NCBI RefSeq assembly: GCF_000148545.1
Contig: NZ_AEDV01000016.1
Span: forward strand, 1 to 47,789
From: Streptococcus mitis SK597
Lineage (GTDB): Bacteria; Bacillota; Bacilli; Lactobacillales; Streptococcaceae
DNA: 47,789 nt
Direction of reading: 5' to 3'
The notes under the pieces were generated by a model that saw only the letters and a program-made list of their open reading frames with translations, did not search any database and had not been told where the DNA came from. Made by a program: the position numbers and the translations under genes. The number at the start of each line of letters is the position of its first letter. Position 1 is the first letter of the stretch. Positions 27,785 to 37,770 of the stretch are shown here, piece by piece.

Positions 27785-27841
27785 TTGCACTGTTCTTTGA
27801 AGTTTGATATAATTCTTTTGTCAAATGTTTTGATTGTAAAA
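27785..27841 (+). promoter_or_regulatory. fabT promoter with FabT-like operator
   Basis: TTGCAC (27785-27790) and TATAAT (27808-27813) are 17 bases apart. TTTGATATAA overlaps the -10, and TTTTGATTGTAAAA (27828-27841) just downstream resembles the FabT box (TTTGATTxTCAAA). The overlap fits the known autoregulation of FabT. Confidence 0.75.
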
Positions 27842-27867
27842 GTTTTTGAGAAGGAGGGAAAGAAAGA

Positions 27868-28302
27868 TTGGACTACCAACGAATTAATGAATATTTAACA
27901 TCTATATTTAACAATGTCCTCGTCATTGAGGAAGTTAGCTTGAGAGGTAGTCGTTTCAAGGATATCTCCATCAAAGAAATGCATACGATTGATGTGATTG
28001 GGAAATTCCCAGACGTGACACCAAGTCAAGTGTCAAAAGAGTTGATGGTGACTCTTGGGACAGTTACGACTAGTTTGAATAATCTCGAACGCAAGGGTTA
28101 CATTGAACGCATTCGCTCAGAGCAGGATCGTCGTGTGGTGCATCTACATTTGACAAAGAAGGGTCGCTTGGTTCATAGGCTACATAAACGCTTCCACAAG
28201 GCCATGGTTGAAAAAATCATTGATGGTATGAGTAAGGAAGAAATTGATGTTATGAGCAAAGGTTTGACCAATCTTTATCAATTTTTGGAGGATTTGAAAT
28301 AA
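27868..28302 (+). CDS. fabT: MarR-family repressor of fatty acid synthesis
   Basis: The 144-residue winged-helix protein represses the fab operon in streptococci, with long-chain acyl-ACP as corepressor. It starts at TTG (27868), after the AAGGAGGG site; this rare start may limit its level. The DNA-binding part includes [47 protein letters not shown]. The stop overlaps the fabH ATG by one base, so the repressor is coupled to its own target operon. Confidence 0.94.
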   Translation: MDYQRINEYLTSIFNNVLVIEEVSLRGSRFKDISIKEMHTIDVIGKFPDVTPSQVSKELMVTLGTVTTSLNNLERKGYIERIRSEQDRRVVHLHLTKKGRLVHRLHKRFHKAMVEKIIDGMSKEEIDVMSKGLTNLYQFLEDLK

Positions 28303-29276
28303 TGGCTTTTGCAAAAATAAGCCAGGTTGCTCATTATGTGCCAGAGCAAGTGGTTACAAATCACGACTTAGCTCAGATTATGGATACCAATGATGAGTGG
28401 ATTTCAAGTCGGACGGGAATACGACAAAGGCATATTTCAAGAACAGAATCTACTAGTGATTTGGCTACAGAGGTTGCTAAGAAACTGATGGCAAAAGCTG
28501 GAATAACAGGAGAGGAGCTGGATTTTATCATCCTAGCTACCATTACTCCAGATTCGATGATGCCCTCTACAGCTGCTCGTGTTCAAGCTAATATTGGTGC
28601 TAATAAGGCCTTTGCTTTTGACCTAACAGCTGCTTGTAGTGGATTTGTATTTGCTCTTTCAACTGCTGAAAAGTTTATCGCTTCTGGTCGCTTTCAAAAA
28701 GGCTTGGTGATTGGTAGTGAAACCCTCTCTAAGGCAGTCGATTGGTCGGACCGATCAACAGCTGTTTTGTTTGGAGATGGTGCTGGTGGCGTCTTGTTAG
28801 AAGCTAGCGATAAGCAACATTTCCTAGCGGAGAGTCTCAATAGCGATGGTTCACGAAGCGAATGTCTAACTTATGGGCATTCAGGCCTGCATTCTCCTTT
28901 TTCAGATCAAGAAAGTGCAGATTCATTTTTGAAGATGGATGGACGCGCAGTCTTTGATTTTGCTATTCGAGATGTAGCCAAGTCTATCAAACAGACTATT
29001 GATGAATCTCCTATAGAGGCGACAGACTTGGATTATCTGCTACTTCATCAGGCTAATGACCGTATTTTGAATAAGATGGCTAGAAAAATCGGTGTTAACC
29101 GAGATAAAATTCCAGCTAATATGATGGAATATGGCAATACCAGTGCAGCCAGTATCCCGATTTTACTTTCAGAGTGTGTAGAACAAGGACTCATCCGTTT
29201 AGATGGTAGCCAGACTGTTCTGCTATCAGGCTTCGGTGGAGGCTTGACCTGGGGCACGCTCATTCTTACAATTTAG
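28302..29276 (+). CDS. fabH: Beta-ketoacyl-ACP synthase III
   Basis: Condenses acetyl-CoA with malonyl-ACP to start fatty acid chains. The 324-residue thiolase-fold enzyme has the catalytic cysteine in LTAACSGF (Cys112), the histidine in LLHQAN and the asparagine in EYGNTSAAS, plus the C-terminal GFGGGLTWG. It is translationally coupled to fabT and is followed after 59 bases by acpP. Confidence 0.96.
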   Translation: MAFAKISQVAHYVPEQVVTNHDLAQIMDTNDEWISSRTGIRQRHISRTESTSDLATEVAKKLMAKAGITGEELDFIILATITPDSMMPSTAARVQANIGANKAFAFDLTAACSGFVFALSTAEKFIASGRFQKGLVIGSETLSKAVDWSDRSTAVLFGDGAGGVLLEASDKQHFLAESLNSDGSRSECLTYGHSGLHSPFSDQESADSFLKMDGRAVFDFAIRDVAKSIKQTIDESPIEATDLDYLLLHQANDRILNKMARKIGVNRDKIPANMMEYGNTSAASIPILLSECVEQGLIRLDGSQTVLLSGFGGGLTWGTLILTI

Positions 29277-29335
29277 GTAATCATGTGGTGAACACATTGT
29301 TATAAAAAAACTATTTATTTTAAAGGAGTCCTATC

Positions 29336-29560
29336 ATGGCAGTATTTGAAAAAGTACAAGAAATTATTGTTGAAGAACTTGGAAAAGACGCATCAGAAGT
29401 GACACTTGAATCAACTTTTGATGATTTGGACGCAGATTCATTGGACTTGTTCCAAGTAATCTCAGAAATCGAAGATGCTTTTGATATCCAAATCGAAGCA
29501 GAAGATGACTTGAAAACAGTTGGTGACTTGGTTGCCTACGTTGAAGAGCAAACAAAATAA
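29336..29560 (+). CDS. acpP: Acyl carrier protein
   Basis: The 74-residue acidic protein carries acyl chains on a 4'-phosphopantetheine attached to the serine of DADSLDLFQ (Ser35). The ATG follows AAAGGAG at good spacing. Its position between fabH and fabK is the pneumococcal arrangement. A weak hairpin downstream (29576-29603) could allow more acpP transcript than distal fab transcript. Confidence 0.96.
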   Translation: MAVFEKVQEIIVEELGKDASEVTLESTFDDLDADSLDLFQVISEIEDAFDIQIEAEDDLKTVGDLVAYVEEQTK

Positions 29561-29575
29561 GCAGAATATAAGATA

Positions 29576-29603
29576 GAAGGAGTAGGGGAACCCGCTCCCT
29601 CTT
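29576..29603 (+). terminator. Possible attenuating hairpin between acpP and fabK
   Basis: AAGGAGTAGGG and CCCGCTCCCT form an imperfect stem around GAA. Only a short CTTGTTT follows, so it is a weak terminator at best. Confidence 0.35.
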
Positions 29604-29611
29604 GTTTAGGC

Positions 29612-29633
29612 AATAGTTTGATTGTCAAATTAT
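29612..29633 (+). promoter_or_regulatory. FabT operator upstream of fabK
   Basis: AGTTTGATTGTCAAATT contains the near-perfect inverted repeat TTTGA-TTG-TCAAA (29617-29629), matching the known FabT binding consensus. It lies 45 bases before the fabK ATG and indicates an internal, FabT-controlled promoter for the distal genes. Confidence 0.85.
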
Positions 29634-29677
29634 GACAGTATCGAACTATTACGTAAGCAAGAAACGATGGAGGCACT

Positions 29678-30652
29678 ATGAAAACGCGTATTACAGAATT
29701 ATTGAACATTGATTATCCTATTTTTCAAGGAGGAATGGCCTGGGTTGCTGATGGTGATTTGGCAGGGGCTGTTTCCAAGGCTGGTGGACTAGGCATTATT
29801 GGTGGGGGAAATGCCCCGAAAGAAGTTGTCAAGGCAAATATTGATAAGATTAAATCGTTAACGGATAAACCTTTCGGTGTCAACATCATGCTCTTGTCTC
29901 CCTTTGTGGAAGATATTGTAGACCTCGTTATCGAGGAAGGTGTTAAGGTAGTGACAACAGGCGCAGGAAATCCTGGAAAATACATGGAACGCTTCCATGA
30001 AGCTGGGATCACGGTTATTCCAGTTGTACCAAGCGTTGCCCTAGCTAAACGAATGGAAAAAATTGGTGCGGACGCTGTTATCGCAGAAGGAATGGAAGCT
30101 GGGGGGCATATCGGTAAATTAACAACCATGACCTTGGTGCGTCAAGTGGTGGCAGCTGTATCTATTCCTGTTATTGCGGCAGGAGGGATTGCGGATGGTG
30201 AAGGTGCTGCGGCTGGCTTTATGCTAGGTGCAGAGGCTGTTCAGGTTGGAACTCGTTTTGTCGTTGCCAAAGAGTCTAATGCCCATCCAAATTATAAGGC
30301 CAAGATTTTAAAAGCTAGAGATATTGATACTACGATTTCAGCTCAACACTTTGGCCATGCTGTTCGTGCTATTAAAAATCAATTGACTCGTGATTTTGAA
30401 AAAGCTGAGAAAGATGCCTTTAAACAGGAAAATCCTGATTTAGAAATCTTTGAACAAATGGGAGCAGGTGCCCTAGCCAAAGCGGTTGTTCACGGAGATG
30501 TGGATGGTGGGTCTGTTATGGCAGGTCAAATTGCAGGGCTTGTTTCCAAAGAAGAAAGCGTTGAAGAAATCCTAAAAGATTTGTACTATGGAGCAGCTAA
30601 GAAAATTCAAGAAGAAGCCTCTCGTTGGGCAGGAGTTGTAAGAAATGACTAA
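29678..30652 (+). CDS. fabK: Enoyl-ACP reductase II (FMN-dependent)
   Basis: Catalyses the last reduction of each elongation cycle. FabK replaces FabI in pneumococci and makes them triclosan-insensitive. The 324-residue TIM-barrel flavoprotein of the nitronate monooxygenase-like family shows YPIFQGGMAWVADG at the start, VIAEGMEAGGHIG in the middle, and the FMN-phosphate motif IAAGGIADGEGAAAGFMLGAEAVQVGTRF. It overlaps fabD by eight bases. Confidence 0.96.
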   Translation: MKTRITELLNIDYPIFQGGMAWVADGDLAGAVSKAGGLGIIGGGNAPKEVVKANIDKIKSLTDKPFGVNIMLLSPFVEDIVDLVIEEGVKVVTTGAGNPGKYMERFHEAGITVIPVVPSVALAKRMEKIGADAVIAEGMEAGGHIGKLTTMTLVRQVVAAVSIPVIAAGGIADGEGAAAGFMLGAEAVQVGTRFVVAKESNAHPNYKAKILKARDIDTTISAQHFGHAVRAIKNQLTRDFEKAEKDAFKQENPDLEIFEQMGAGALAKAVVHGDVDGGSVMAGQIAGLVSKEESVEEILKDLYYGAAKKIQEEASRWAGVVRND

Positions 30653-31568
30653 AACAGCCTTTTTATTTGCTGGCCAAGGTGCCCAGTATCTAGGTATGGG
30701 ACGGGATCTCTATGATCACTACCCGATTGTCAAAGAAACGATTGATCAAGCGAGTCAGGTACTCGGTTATGATTTGCGTCATCTCATTGATACGGAAGAA
30801 GAAAAACTCAATCAGACCCGCTATACGCAACCAGCTATTTTAGCAACTTCAGTTGCTATCTACCGTTTATTGCAAGAAAAGGGCTATCAGCCTGATATGG
30901 TTGCTGGTTTGTCCCTTGGAGAATACTCTGCCTTGGTGGCCAGTGGCGCCTTGGATTTTGAAGATGCGGTTGCCTTGGTAGCTAAGCGTGGAGCATTCAT
31001 GGAAGAAGCGGCTCCTGCTGGTTCTGGCAAGATGGTAGCAGTTCTCAATACGCCAGTAGAGGTCATTGAGGAAGCATGTCAAAAAGCTGCTGAACTTGGA
31101 GTGGTTACTCCAGCAAACTATAATACACCTGCACAAATTGTGATTGGTGGAGAAGTGATTGCAGTTGATCGAGCTGTTGAACTCTTGCAAGAAGCAGGTG
31201 CCAAACGCTTGATTCCTCTCAAGGTTTCAGGTCCTTTTCATACCGCTCTCCTTGAGCCTGCTAGCCAGAAATTAGCTGAAACTCTAGCTCAAGTAAGTTT
31301 TTCAGATTTTACTTGTCCCCTAGTCGGCAATACAGAAGCAGCTGTCATGAAAAAAGAAGATATCGCACAACTCTTGACGCGTCAGGTCAAGGAACCAGTT
31401 CGTTTCTATGAAAGTATTGCGGTTATGCAAGAAGCAGGCGTAACCAACTTTATCGAGATTGGACCGGGGAAAGTTTTGTCAGGCTTTGTCAAAAAAATTG
31501 ATAAAACGGTTAAACTAGCCAATGTTGAAGATCAGGCGAGTTTGGAAGCCTTGCTAGAAAACGAGTAA
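30645..31568 (+). CDS. fabD: Malonyl-CoA:ACP transacylase
   Basis: Transfers malonyl groups from CoA to ACP. The 307-residue protein begins TAFLFAGQGAQYLGMG and has the nucleophile in GLSLGEYSAL (Ser90) and the partner histidine in SGPFHTALL, with the C-terminal FIEIGPGKVLSGF. Start within the end of fabK suggests translational coupling. Confidence 0.96.
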   Translation: MTKTAFLFAGQGAQYLGMGRDLYDHYPIVKETIDQASQVLGYDLRHLIDTEEEKLNQTRYTQPAILATSVAIYRLLQEKGYQPDMVAGLSLGEYSALVASGALDFEDAVALVAKRGAFMEEAAPAGSGKMVAVLNTPVEVIEEACQKAAELGVVTPANYNTPAQIVIGGEVIAVDRAVELLQEAGAKRLIPLKVSGPFHTALLEPASQKLAETLAQVSFSDFTCPLVGNTEAAVMKKEDIAQLLTRQVKEPVRFYESIAVMQEAGVTNFIEIGPGKVLSGFVKKIDKTVKLANVEDQASLEALLENE

Positions 31569-31608
31569 TCCCTTCTTCCATAAATACAAGAGGAAACAGG
31601 AGAAAAGA

Positions 31609-32340
31609 ATGCAACTAAAAAATAAAAATATCTTTATTACAGGTTCGAGTCGTGGAATTGGTCTTGCCATTGCCCACAAGTTTGCTCAAGCAGGAGCCAA
31701 CATTGTCTTAAACAGCCGTGGGGCAATTTCAGAGGACTTGCTAGCCGAGTTTGCAGACTATGGTGTCAAGGTAGTTCCCATTTCAGGAGACGTGTCGGAT
31801 TTTGCAGACGCTAAGCGTATGGTTGAGCAAGCTATTGCTGAGCTGGGTTCAGTAGATGTTTTGGTCAACAATGCAGGAATTACCCAAGATACCCTGATGC
31901 TCAAGATGACAGAAGCGGATTTTGAAAAAGTTCTCAAGGTTAACCTGACTGGTGCCTTTAACATGACACAATCAGTCTTGAAACCGATGATGAAAGCCAG
32001 AGAAGGTGCTATCATTAATATGTCTAGTGTTGTTGGTTTGATGGGAAATATTGGTCAAGCTAACTATGCTGCTTCTAAGGCTGGTTTGATTGGTTTTACC
32101 AAGTCTGTGGCGCGTGAAGTGGCCAATCGCAATATTAGGGTTAATGCTATTGCACCTGGAATGATTGAGTCCGATATGACAGCTATTCTATCAGACAAGG
32201 TAAAAGATGCCATGCTGACGCAAATTCCTATGAAAGAATTTGGGCAGGCGGAGCAGGTTGCAGATTTGACAGTATTTTTAGCAGGCCAAGATTATCTAAC
32301 TGGTCAAGTGGTTGCCATTGATGGCGGCCTCAGTATGTAG
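31609..32340 (+). CDS. fabG: 3-oxoacyl-ACP reductase
   Basis: NADPH-dependent short-chain dehydrogenase that reduces beta-ketoacyl-ACP. The 243-residue protein has the cofactor motif TGSSRGIG, the NNAG motif, the catalytic serine in NMSSVVG and the YAASKAG Tyr-Lys pair, with VNAIAPGMIESDMT. Complete and in the expected place between fabD and fabF. Confidence 0.96.
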   Translation: MQLKNKNIFITGSSRGIGLAIAHKFAQAGANIVLNSRGAISEDLLAEFADYGVKVVPISGDVSDFADAKRMVEQAIAELGSVDVLVNNAGITQDTLMLKMTEADFEKVLKVNLTGAFNMTQSVLKPMMKAREGAIINMSSVVGLMGNIGQANYAASKAGLIGFTKSVAREVANRNIRVNAIAPGMIESDMTAILSDKVKDAMLTQIPMKEFGQAEQVADLTVFLAGQDYLTGQVVAIDGGLSM

Positions 32341-32361
32341 CAGAAGCTAGAGGTGAAAAAG

Positions 32362-33597
32362 ATGAAACTAAATCGCGTAGTAGTAACAGGTTATGGAGTA
32401 ACATCTCCAATCGGAAATACACCAGAAGAATTTTGGAACAGTTTGACAACTGGAAAAATCGGAATTGGTCCAATCACAAAATTTGATCATAGTGACTTTG
32501 ATGTGCATAATGCAGCAGAAATCCAAGATTTTCCTTTTGATAAATACTTTGTTAAGAAAGATACTAATCGTTTCGATAACTATTCTTTATATGCCTTGTA
32601 TGCAGCTCAAGAAGCTGTCAATCATGCAGGTCTTGATGTAGAGGCTCTTGACAAGGATCGTTTTGGTGTTATCGTGGCCTCTGGTATTGGTGGAATCAAG
32701 GAAATTGAAGATCAAGTGCTTCGACTCCGTGACAAAGGACCAAAACGTGTGAAACCATTGACCCTTCCAAAAACCTTACCAAATATGGCTTCAGGAAATG
32801 TTGCTATGCGTTTTGGAGCAAACGGTGTTTGTAAATCCATCAATACTGCCTGCGCTTCATCAAATGACGCGATTGGGGATGCCTTCCGCTCAATTAAATT
32901 TGGTTTCCAAGACGTTATGTTGGTAGGTGGTTCAGAAGCCTCTATTACACCTTTTGCTATTGCTGGTTTCCAAGCCCTAACTGCTCTCTCAACTACAGAG
33001 GACCCAACTCGTGCTTCCATCCCATTTGATAAGGACCGTAATGGTTTTGTCATGGGTGAAGGTTCTGGGATGTTGGTTCTTGAAAGCCTTGAACACGCTG
33101 AAAAACGTGGGGCTACTATCCTTGCTGAAGTGGTTGGTTACGGAAATACTTGTGATGCCTACCACATGACTTCACCACATCCAGAAGGTCAGGGAGCTAT
33201 CAAGGCCATCAAATTAGCCTTGGAGGAAGCTGAGATTTCTCCAGAGCAAGTAGCCTATGTCAATGCTCACGGAACGTCAACTCCTGCTAATGAAAAAGGA
33301 GAAAGTGGTGCGATCGTGGCTGTTCTTGGTAAGGAAGTACCTGTATCATCAACCAAATCATTCACAGGACATTTGCTGGGGGCTGCAGGTGCAGTAGAAG
33401 CTATCGTAACAATCGAGGCTATGCGTCATAACTTTGTACCAATGACAGCTGGAACAAGTGAAGTATCAGATTATATCGAAGCCAATGTCGTTTATGGACA
33501 AGGCTTGGAGCAAGAAATTCCATACGCTATTTCAAATACCTTTGGTTTTGGTGGCCATAATGCAGTTCTTGCTTTCAAACGTTGGGAGAATAAATAA
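32362..33597 (+). CDS. fabF: Beta-ketoacyl-ACP synthase II
   Basis: Elongating condensing enzyme of fatty acid synthesis. Start taken at the ATG at 32362 (411 residues), six bases after AGAGGTG; an in-frame GTG at 32353 overlaps that site. Catalytic cysteine in INTACASSNDA, histidines in VNAHGTSTPANE and FTGHLLGAAGAVEA, and the NTFGFGGHNAVLAF C-terminal loop are all present. In streptococci it also accepts the FabM product to elongate unsaturated chains. Confidence 0.96.
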   Translation: MKLNRVVVTGYGVTSPIGNTPEEFWNSLTTGKIGIGPITKFDHSDFDVHNAAEIQDFPFDKYFVKKDTNRFDNYSLYALYAAQEAVNHAGLDVEALDKDRFGVIVASGIGGIKEIEDQVLRLRDKGPKRVKPLTLPKTLPNMASGNVAMRFGANGVCKSINTACASSNDAIGDAFRSIKFGFQDVMLVGGSEASITPFAIAGFQALTALSTTEDPTRASIPFDKDRNGFVMGEGSGMLVLESLEHAEKRGATILAEVVGYGNTCDAYHMTSPHPEGQGAIKAIKLALEEAEISPEQVAYVNAHGTSTPANEKGESGAIVAVLGKEVPVSSTKSFTGHLLGAAGAVEAIVTIEAMRHNFVPMTAGTSEVSDYIEANVVYGQGLEQEIPYAISNTFGFGGHNAVLAFKRWENK

Positions 33598-33599
33598 GT

Positions 33600-34085
33600 A
33601 TGAATTTAAACGATATTAAAGACTTGATGGCCCAATTTGACCAGTCAAGTTTGAGAGAATTTTCTTATAAAAATGGGACGGATGAGTTGCAGTTTAGCAA
33701 GAATGAAGCTAGACCAGTGCCTGAAGTTGCAGCTCAAGTCGCTCCAGCACCCGTTCTAGCAACACCGAGTCCAGTGGCACCTACATCTGCTCCAGAAGAA
33801 ACTGTAGTGGAAGCAACTTCGGCGCTAGCTGAAACAAATGTGGCTGCTGAGGGAGATGTTGTAGAGAGCCCACTTGTTGGGGTGGCTTACTTGGCTGCTG
33901 GTCCTGATAAACCTGCCTTCGTTACAGTTGGTGATAGTGTCAAAAAAGGTCAAACACTGGTCATTATCGAAGCCATGAAAGTTATGAATGAAATTCCAGC
34001 ACCTAAGGATGGTGTGGTAACGGAAATTCTCGTCTCTAACGAAGAAATGGTTGAGTTTGGTAAAGGATTGGTACGCATCAAATGA
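33600..34085 (+). CDS. accB: Biotin carboxyl carrier protein of acetyl-CoA carboxylase
   Basis: The 161-residue protein carries biotin on the lysine of IEAMKVMNE near residue 128. A short N-terminal helical segment is followed by a long Ala/Pro/Val/Thr-rich flexible linker (about residues 42-85) and the biotinyl domain. The stop overlaps the fabZ start by four bases. Confidence 0.96.
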   Translation: MNLNDIKDLMAQFDQSSLREFSYKNGTDELQFSKNEARPVPEVAAQVAPAPVLATPSPVAPTSAPEETVVEATSALAETNVAAEGDVVESPLVGVAYLAAGPDKPAFVTVGDSVKKGQTLVIIEAMKVMNEIPAPKDGVVTEILVSNEEMVEFGKGLVRIK

Positions 34086-34504
34086 TCGATATTCAAGGAA
34101 TCAAAGAAGCCCTTCCCCACCGTTATCCTATGCTCCTAGTGGACCGTGTCTTGGAAGTGAGTGAGGATACCATTGTTGCCATCAAAAATGTGACCATCAA
34201 TGAGCCTTTCTTTAACGGCCATTTTCCTCAATACCCAGTTATGCCAGGTGTTCTGATCATGGAAGCCTTGGCGCAAACAGCTGGTGTTTTGGAGTTATCA
34301 AAACCTGAAAATAAAGGAAAACTGGTCTTTTACGCTGGTATGGATAAGGTTAAATTCAAGAAGCAGGTTGTACCAGGCGACCAATTGGTTATGACAGCGA
34401 CTTTTGTAAAACGTCGAGGCACCATTGCTGTGGTTGAAGCCAAGGCTGAAGTGGATGGCAAGCTTGCAGCTAGTGGTACTCTAACCTTTGCAATAGGGAA
34501 CTAA
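34082..34504 (+). CDS. fabZ: 3-hydroxyacyl-ACP dehydratase
   Basis: Hot-dog fold dehydratase of 140 residues. The family start [13 protein letters not shown], the catalytic histidine in [15 protein letters not shown] and the glutamate in [10 protein letters not shown] are clear. It is embedded between accB and accC, which links malonyl-CoA supply and chain elongation in one transcript. Confidence 0.96.
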   Translation: MIDIQGIKEALPHRYPMLLVDRVLEVSEDTIVAIKNVTINEPFFNGHFPQYPVMPGVLIMEALAQTAGVLELSKPENKGKLVFYAGMDKVKFKKQVVPGDQLVMTATFVKRRGTIAVVEAKAEVDGKLAASGTLTFAIGN

Positions 34505-34515
34505 GGAGGTTCTCC

Positions 34516-35883
34516 ATGTTTCGAAAAATTTTAATTGCCAATCGTGGTGAAATTGCGGTTCGTATTATCCGTGCGGCGCGTGAACTGGGGATTGCGACGG
34601 TGGCGGTTTATTCAACTGCTGATAAGGAAGCCCTTCATACGCTTTTGGCAGATGAGGCTGTTTGTATCGGTCCTGGTAAGTCAACTGAGTCTTATCTCAA
34701 TATCAATGCGGTTCTATCAGCTGCAGTCTTGACTGAGGCAGAAGCCATTCACCCAGGTTTTGGATTTCTCAGTGAAAATTCCAAATTTGCTACCATGTGT
34801 GAAGAAGTTGGTATCAAGTTTATCGGTCCATCTGGTCATGTCATGGATATGATGGGAGACAAGATCAATGCGCGTGCTCAGATGATCAAAGCTGGTGTGC
34901 CTGTCATTCCAGGTTCGGATGGAGAAGTGCATAACTCTGAGGAAGCTTTGATTGTTGCTGAAAAAATTGGCTATCCTGTTATGCTAAAGGCTTCAGCAGG
35001 TGGAGGTGGTAAAGGGATTCGTAAGGTTGAAAAACCAGAGGACCTCGTTTCAGCCTTTGAAACTGCCTCTAGTGAAGCCAAGGCCAATTATGGCAATGGT
35101 GCCATGTACATAGAACGAGTTATCTATCCAGCTCGTCACATCGAGGTTCAAATCCTAGGAGATGAACACGGAAATGTGATTCACTTGGGGGAACGAGATT
35201 GTTCTCTTCAACGAAATAATCAAAAGGTTTTGGAAGAAAGTCCTTCAATTGCAATCGGAAAAACGCTGCGTCATGAAATTGGTTCTGCTGCTGTTCGAGC
35301 TGCAGAGTCTGTTGGTTATGAAAATGCAGGGACCATTGAGTTTCTTTTTGATGAAGCCAGTGGTAAATTCTATTTCATGGAGATGAATACTCGTGTACAA
35401 GTAGAGCATCCAGTAACAGAGTTTGTTTCAGGTGTAGATATCGTTAAGGAACAGATTCGCATTGCGGCAGGTCAGGCACTGTCTGTTAAGCAAGAAGATA
35501 TTGTCCTACGTGGTCATGCCATCGAGTGTCGGATCAATGCAGAAAATCCAGCCTTTAACTTTGCTCCAAGTCCAGGTAAGATTACTAATCTCCATCTGCC
35601 AAGTGGTGGAGTTGGCTTGCGCGTGGATTCAGCAGTTTATCCAGGCTATACCATTCCACCTTATTATGATAGTATGATTGCCAAAATCATCGTACACGGC
35701 GAAAATCGTTTTGATGCCTTGATGAAAATGCAACGTGCCCTCTATGAACTAGAGATTGAAGGGGTGCAGACCAATGCAGATTTCCAGCTTGACCTCATTT
35801 CAGATCGCAATGTTATTGCTGGGGATTATGATACTTCCTTCTTGATGGAAACCTTCTTACCTAAATATCAAGAAAAAGAATAA
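34516..35883 (+). CDS. accC: Biotin carboxylase of acetyl-CoA carboxylase
   Basis: ATP-grasp enzyme of 455 residues that carboxylates the biotin on AccB. It opens FRKILIANRGEIAVRIIRAARELG, has the glycine-rich loop MLKASAGGGGKGIR (about residues 156-169), and the active site EMNTRVQVEHPVTE. The C-terminal domain contains ECRINAENP. Ribosome binding site AAGGAGG precedes the ATG. Confidence 0.97.
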   Translation: MFRKILIANRGEIAVRIIRAARELGIATVAVYSTADKEALHTLLADEAVCIGPGKSTESYLNINAVLSAAVLTEAEAIHPGFGFLSENSKFATMCEEVGIKFIGPSGHVMDMMGDKINARAQMIKAGVPVIPGSDGEVHNSEEALIVAEKIGYPVMLKASAGGGGKGIRKVEKPEDLVSAFETASSEAKANYGNGAMYIERVIYPARHIEVQILGDEHGNVIHLGERDCSLQRNNQKVLEESPSIAIGKTLRHEIGSAAVRAAESVGYENAGTIEFLFDEASGKFYFMEMNTRVQVEHPVTEFVSGVDIVKEQIRIAAGQALSVKQEDIVLRGHAIECRINAENPAFNFAPSPGKITNLHLPSGGVGLRVDSAVYPGYTIPPYYDSMIAKIIVHGENRFDALMKMQRALYELEIEGVQTNADFQLDLISDRNVIAGDYDTSFLMETFLPKYQEKE

Positions 35884-35919
35884 AATGACTTCAAGAGTTT
35901 AAACCGAAAAGGGGAATCA

Positions 35920-36786
35920 ATGGCTCTATTTAGTAAAAAAGATAAGTATATTCGAATCAATCCCAATCGTTCGGTTAGGGAAAAACCTCAAGCCAAGCCA
36001 GAGGTTCCAGATGAATTATTCTCCCAGTGTCCAGGCTGTAAGTATACCATTTATCAGAAGGATCTGGGAAGTGAGCGTATCTGTCCACATTGTAGCTATA
36101 CCTTTCGTATTTCTGCCCAAGAACGCTTGGCTTTGACGATTGATATGGGAACCTTCAAGGAATTGTTTACAGGGATTGAAAGCAAGGATCCCTTGCATTT
36201 CCCTGGTTATCAAAAGAAACTAGCAACTATGCGTGAAAAAACAGGTCTGGATGAAGCCGTTGTGACAGGAACTGCTCTTATTAAAGGTCAGACTGTGGCT
36301 CTTGGTATTATGGATTCCAACTTTATCATGGCTTCTATGGGTACAGTTGTAGGTGAGAAAATCACTCGCTTGTTTGAGTATGCGACTGTTGAACAGTTGC
36401 CAGTTGTTCTCTTCACAGCCTCTGGTGGAGCCCGTATGCAGGAAGGGATCATGAGTCTCATGCAGATGGCCAAGATTTCTGCAGCGGTTAAACGGCATTC
36501 AAATGCTGGTCTCTTTTACCTAACCATTTTGACAGATCCAACGACAGGTGGTGTAACAGCTTCCTTCGCTATGGAAGGCGATATCATTTTAGCTGAACCA
36601 CAAAGTTTGGTTGGTTTTGCTGGGCGTCGTGTGATTGAAAATACGGTTCGTGAAAGCTTACCTGAGGATTTCCAAAAGGCAGAATTCTTATTGGAACATG
36701 GCTTTGTGGATGCTATTGTCAAAAGAAGAGACTTACCAGATACGATTGCTAGCCTAGTCAGATTGCACGGAGGGAGTCCAAGATGA
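35920..36786 (+). CDS. accD: Acetyl-CoA carboxylase carboxyltransferase subunit beta
   Basis: The 288-residue subunit has the N-terminal four-cysteine zinc ribbon (CPGC at 37-40 and CPHC at 55-58) and the crotonase-like carboxyltransferase core with [21 protein letters not shown] and [12 protein letters not shown]. It forms the heterotetramer with AccA, whose gene it overlaps by four bases. Confidence 0.97.
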   Translation: MALFSKKDKYIRINPNRSVREKPQAKPEVPDELFSQCPGCKYTIYQKDLGSERICPHCSYTFRISAQERLALTIDMGTFKELFTGIESKDPLHFPGYQKKLATMREKTGLDEAVVTGTALIKGQTVALGIMDSNFIMASMGTVVGEKITRLFEYATVEQLPVVLFTASGGARMQEGIMSLMQMAKISAAVKRHSNAGLFYLTILTDPTTGGVTASFAMEGDIILAEPQSLVGFAGRRVIENTVRESLPEDFQKAEFLLEHGFVDAIVKRRDLPDTIASLVRLHGGSPR

Positions 36787-37550
36787 ATATTGCAAAAATA
36801 GTCAGAGAAGCGCGTGAGCAGAGTCGCTTGACAACCTTGGACTTTGCTGCAGGCATTTTTGATGACTTTATCCAATTACATGGTGACCGTTCTTTTCGAG
36901 ATGATGGTGCAGTTGTTGGTGGTATTGGCTGGCTTGGAGACCAAGCTGTAACAGTGGTTGGTATCCAAAAAGGCAAGAGCTTACAAGACAACCTCAAACG
37001 GAATTTTGGCCAACCGCATCCAGAAGGCTACCGCAAGGCTTTACGGTTGATGAAACAGGCTGAAAAGTTTGGCCGTCCAGTTGTGACCTTTATCAATACA
37101 GCAGGTGCCTATCCTGGTGTGGGAGCGGAAGAACGCGGTCAAGGGGAAGCTATCGCTCGCAATCTCATGGAAATGAGTGATTTGAGAGTTCCTATTATCG
37201 CTATCATTATCGGTGAAGGTGGTTCAGGTGGGGCTTTGGCTCTAGCAGTCGCAGACCGTGTTTGGATGCTGGAAAATTCTATTTATGCTATTCTCAGTCC
37301 AGAAGGCTTTGCTTCCATTCTATGGAAGGATGGCAGTCGTGCCATGGAAGCAGCAGAACTGATGAAAATCACTTCACATGAGCTGCTAGAAATGGACGTG
37401 GTGGACAAGGTGATTTCTGAAGCAGGACTTTCTAGTAAAGAACTGATTAAGAGTGTCAAGAAAGAACTTCAAGCTGAGTTAGCTAAACTTTCACAAAAAT
37501 CGTTAGAAGCGTTGTTGGAAGAACGCTATCAACGATTTAGAAAATACTAA
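36783..37550 (+). CDS. accA: Acetyl-CoA carboxylase carboxyltransferase subunit alpha
   Basis: The 255-residue alpha subunit shows [46 protein letters not shown] and [12 protein letters not shown]. It is shorter than the roughly 320-residue E. coli protein because it lacks the N-terminal extension, as usual for streptococci. Last gene of the fab operon; a BOX element begins at its stop codon. Confidence 0.96.
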   Translation: MNIAKIVREAREQSRLTTLDFAAGIFDDFIQLHGDRSFRDDGAVVGGIGWLGDQAVTVVGIQKGKSLQDNLKRNFGQPHPEGYRKALRLMKQAEKFGRPVVTFINTAGAYPGVGAEERGQGEAIARNLMEMSDLRVPIIAIIIGEGGSGGALALAVADRVWMLENSIYAILSPEGFASILWKDGSRAMEAAELMKITSHELLEMDVVDKVISEAGLSSKELIKSVKKELQAELAKLSQKSLEALLEERYQRFRKY

Positions 37551-37655
37551 TACTCTTCGAAAATCAAATTCAAACCACGTCAGCTTTGCCTTGCCGTACT
37601 CAAGTACTGCCTACGGCTAGCTTCCTAGTTTGCTCTTTGATTTTCATTGAGTATA
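37549..37655 (+). repeat. BOX element, boxA-boxC form without boxB
   Basis: Starts AATACTCTTCGAAAATCAAATTC, overlapping the accA stop codon, and ends TTTTCATTGAGTATA. BoxA and boxC are joined by GTACTCAAGTAC. Near-identical in structure to the copy at 12999-13105. It lies between accA and the operon terminator, so it is part of the fab transcript. Confidence 0.9.
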
Positions 37656-37671
37656 ATTCTTTAGAATACGC

Positions 37672-37704
37672 AAAAACTAGAACTGGTAGTCAGTTCTAGT
37701 TTTT
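37672..37704. terminator. Terminator of the fatty acid operon
   Basis: A perfect 14-base stem, AAAAACTAGAACTG with CAGTTCTAGTTTTT, around the loop GTAGT. Symmetric A and T ends make it usable in both directions. Confidence 0.93.
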
Positions 37705-37737
37705 ATGTGTTTTTTACTCTGTGCAGAGGGGAAAGTC

Positions 37738-37767
37738 AAAAGGTGTTTGGTCTTCCAAACACCTTTT
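37738..37767 (-). terminator. Terminator downstream of nusB
   Basis: A perfect 13-base stem, AAAAGGTGTTTGG with CCAAACACCTTTT, around TCTT, four bases past the nusB stop on the minus strand. It can also act on the plus strand. Confidence 0.92.
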
Positions 37768-37770
37768 CGA

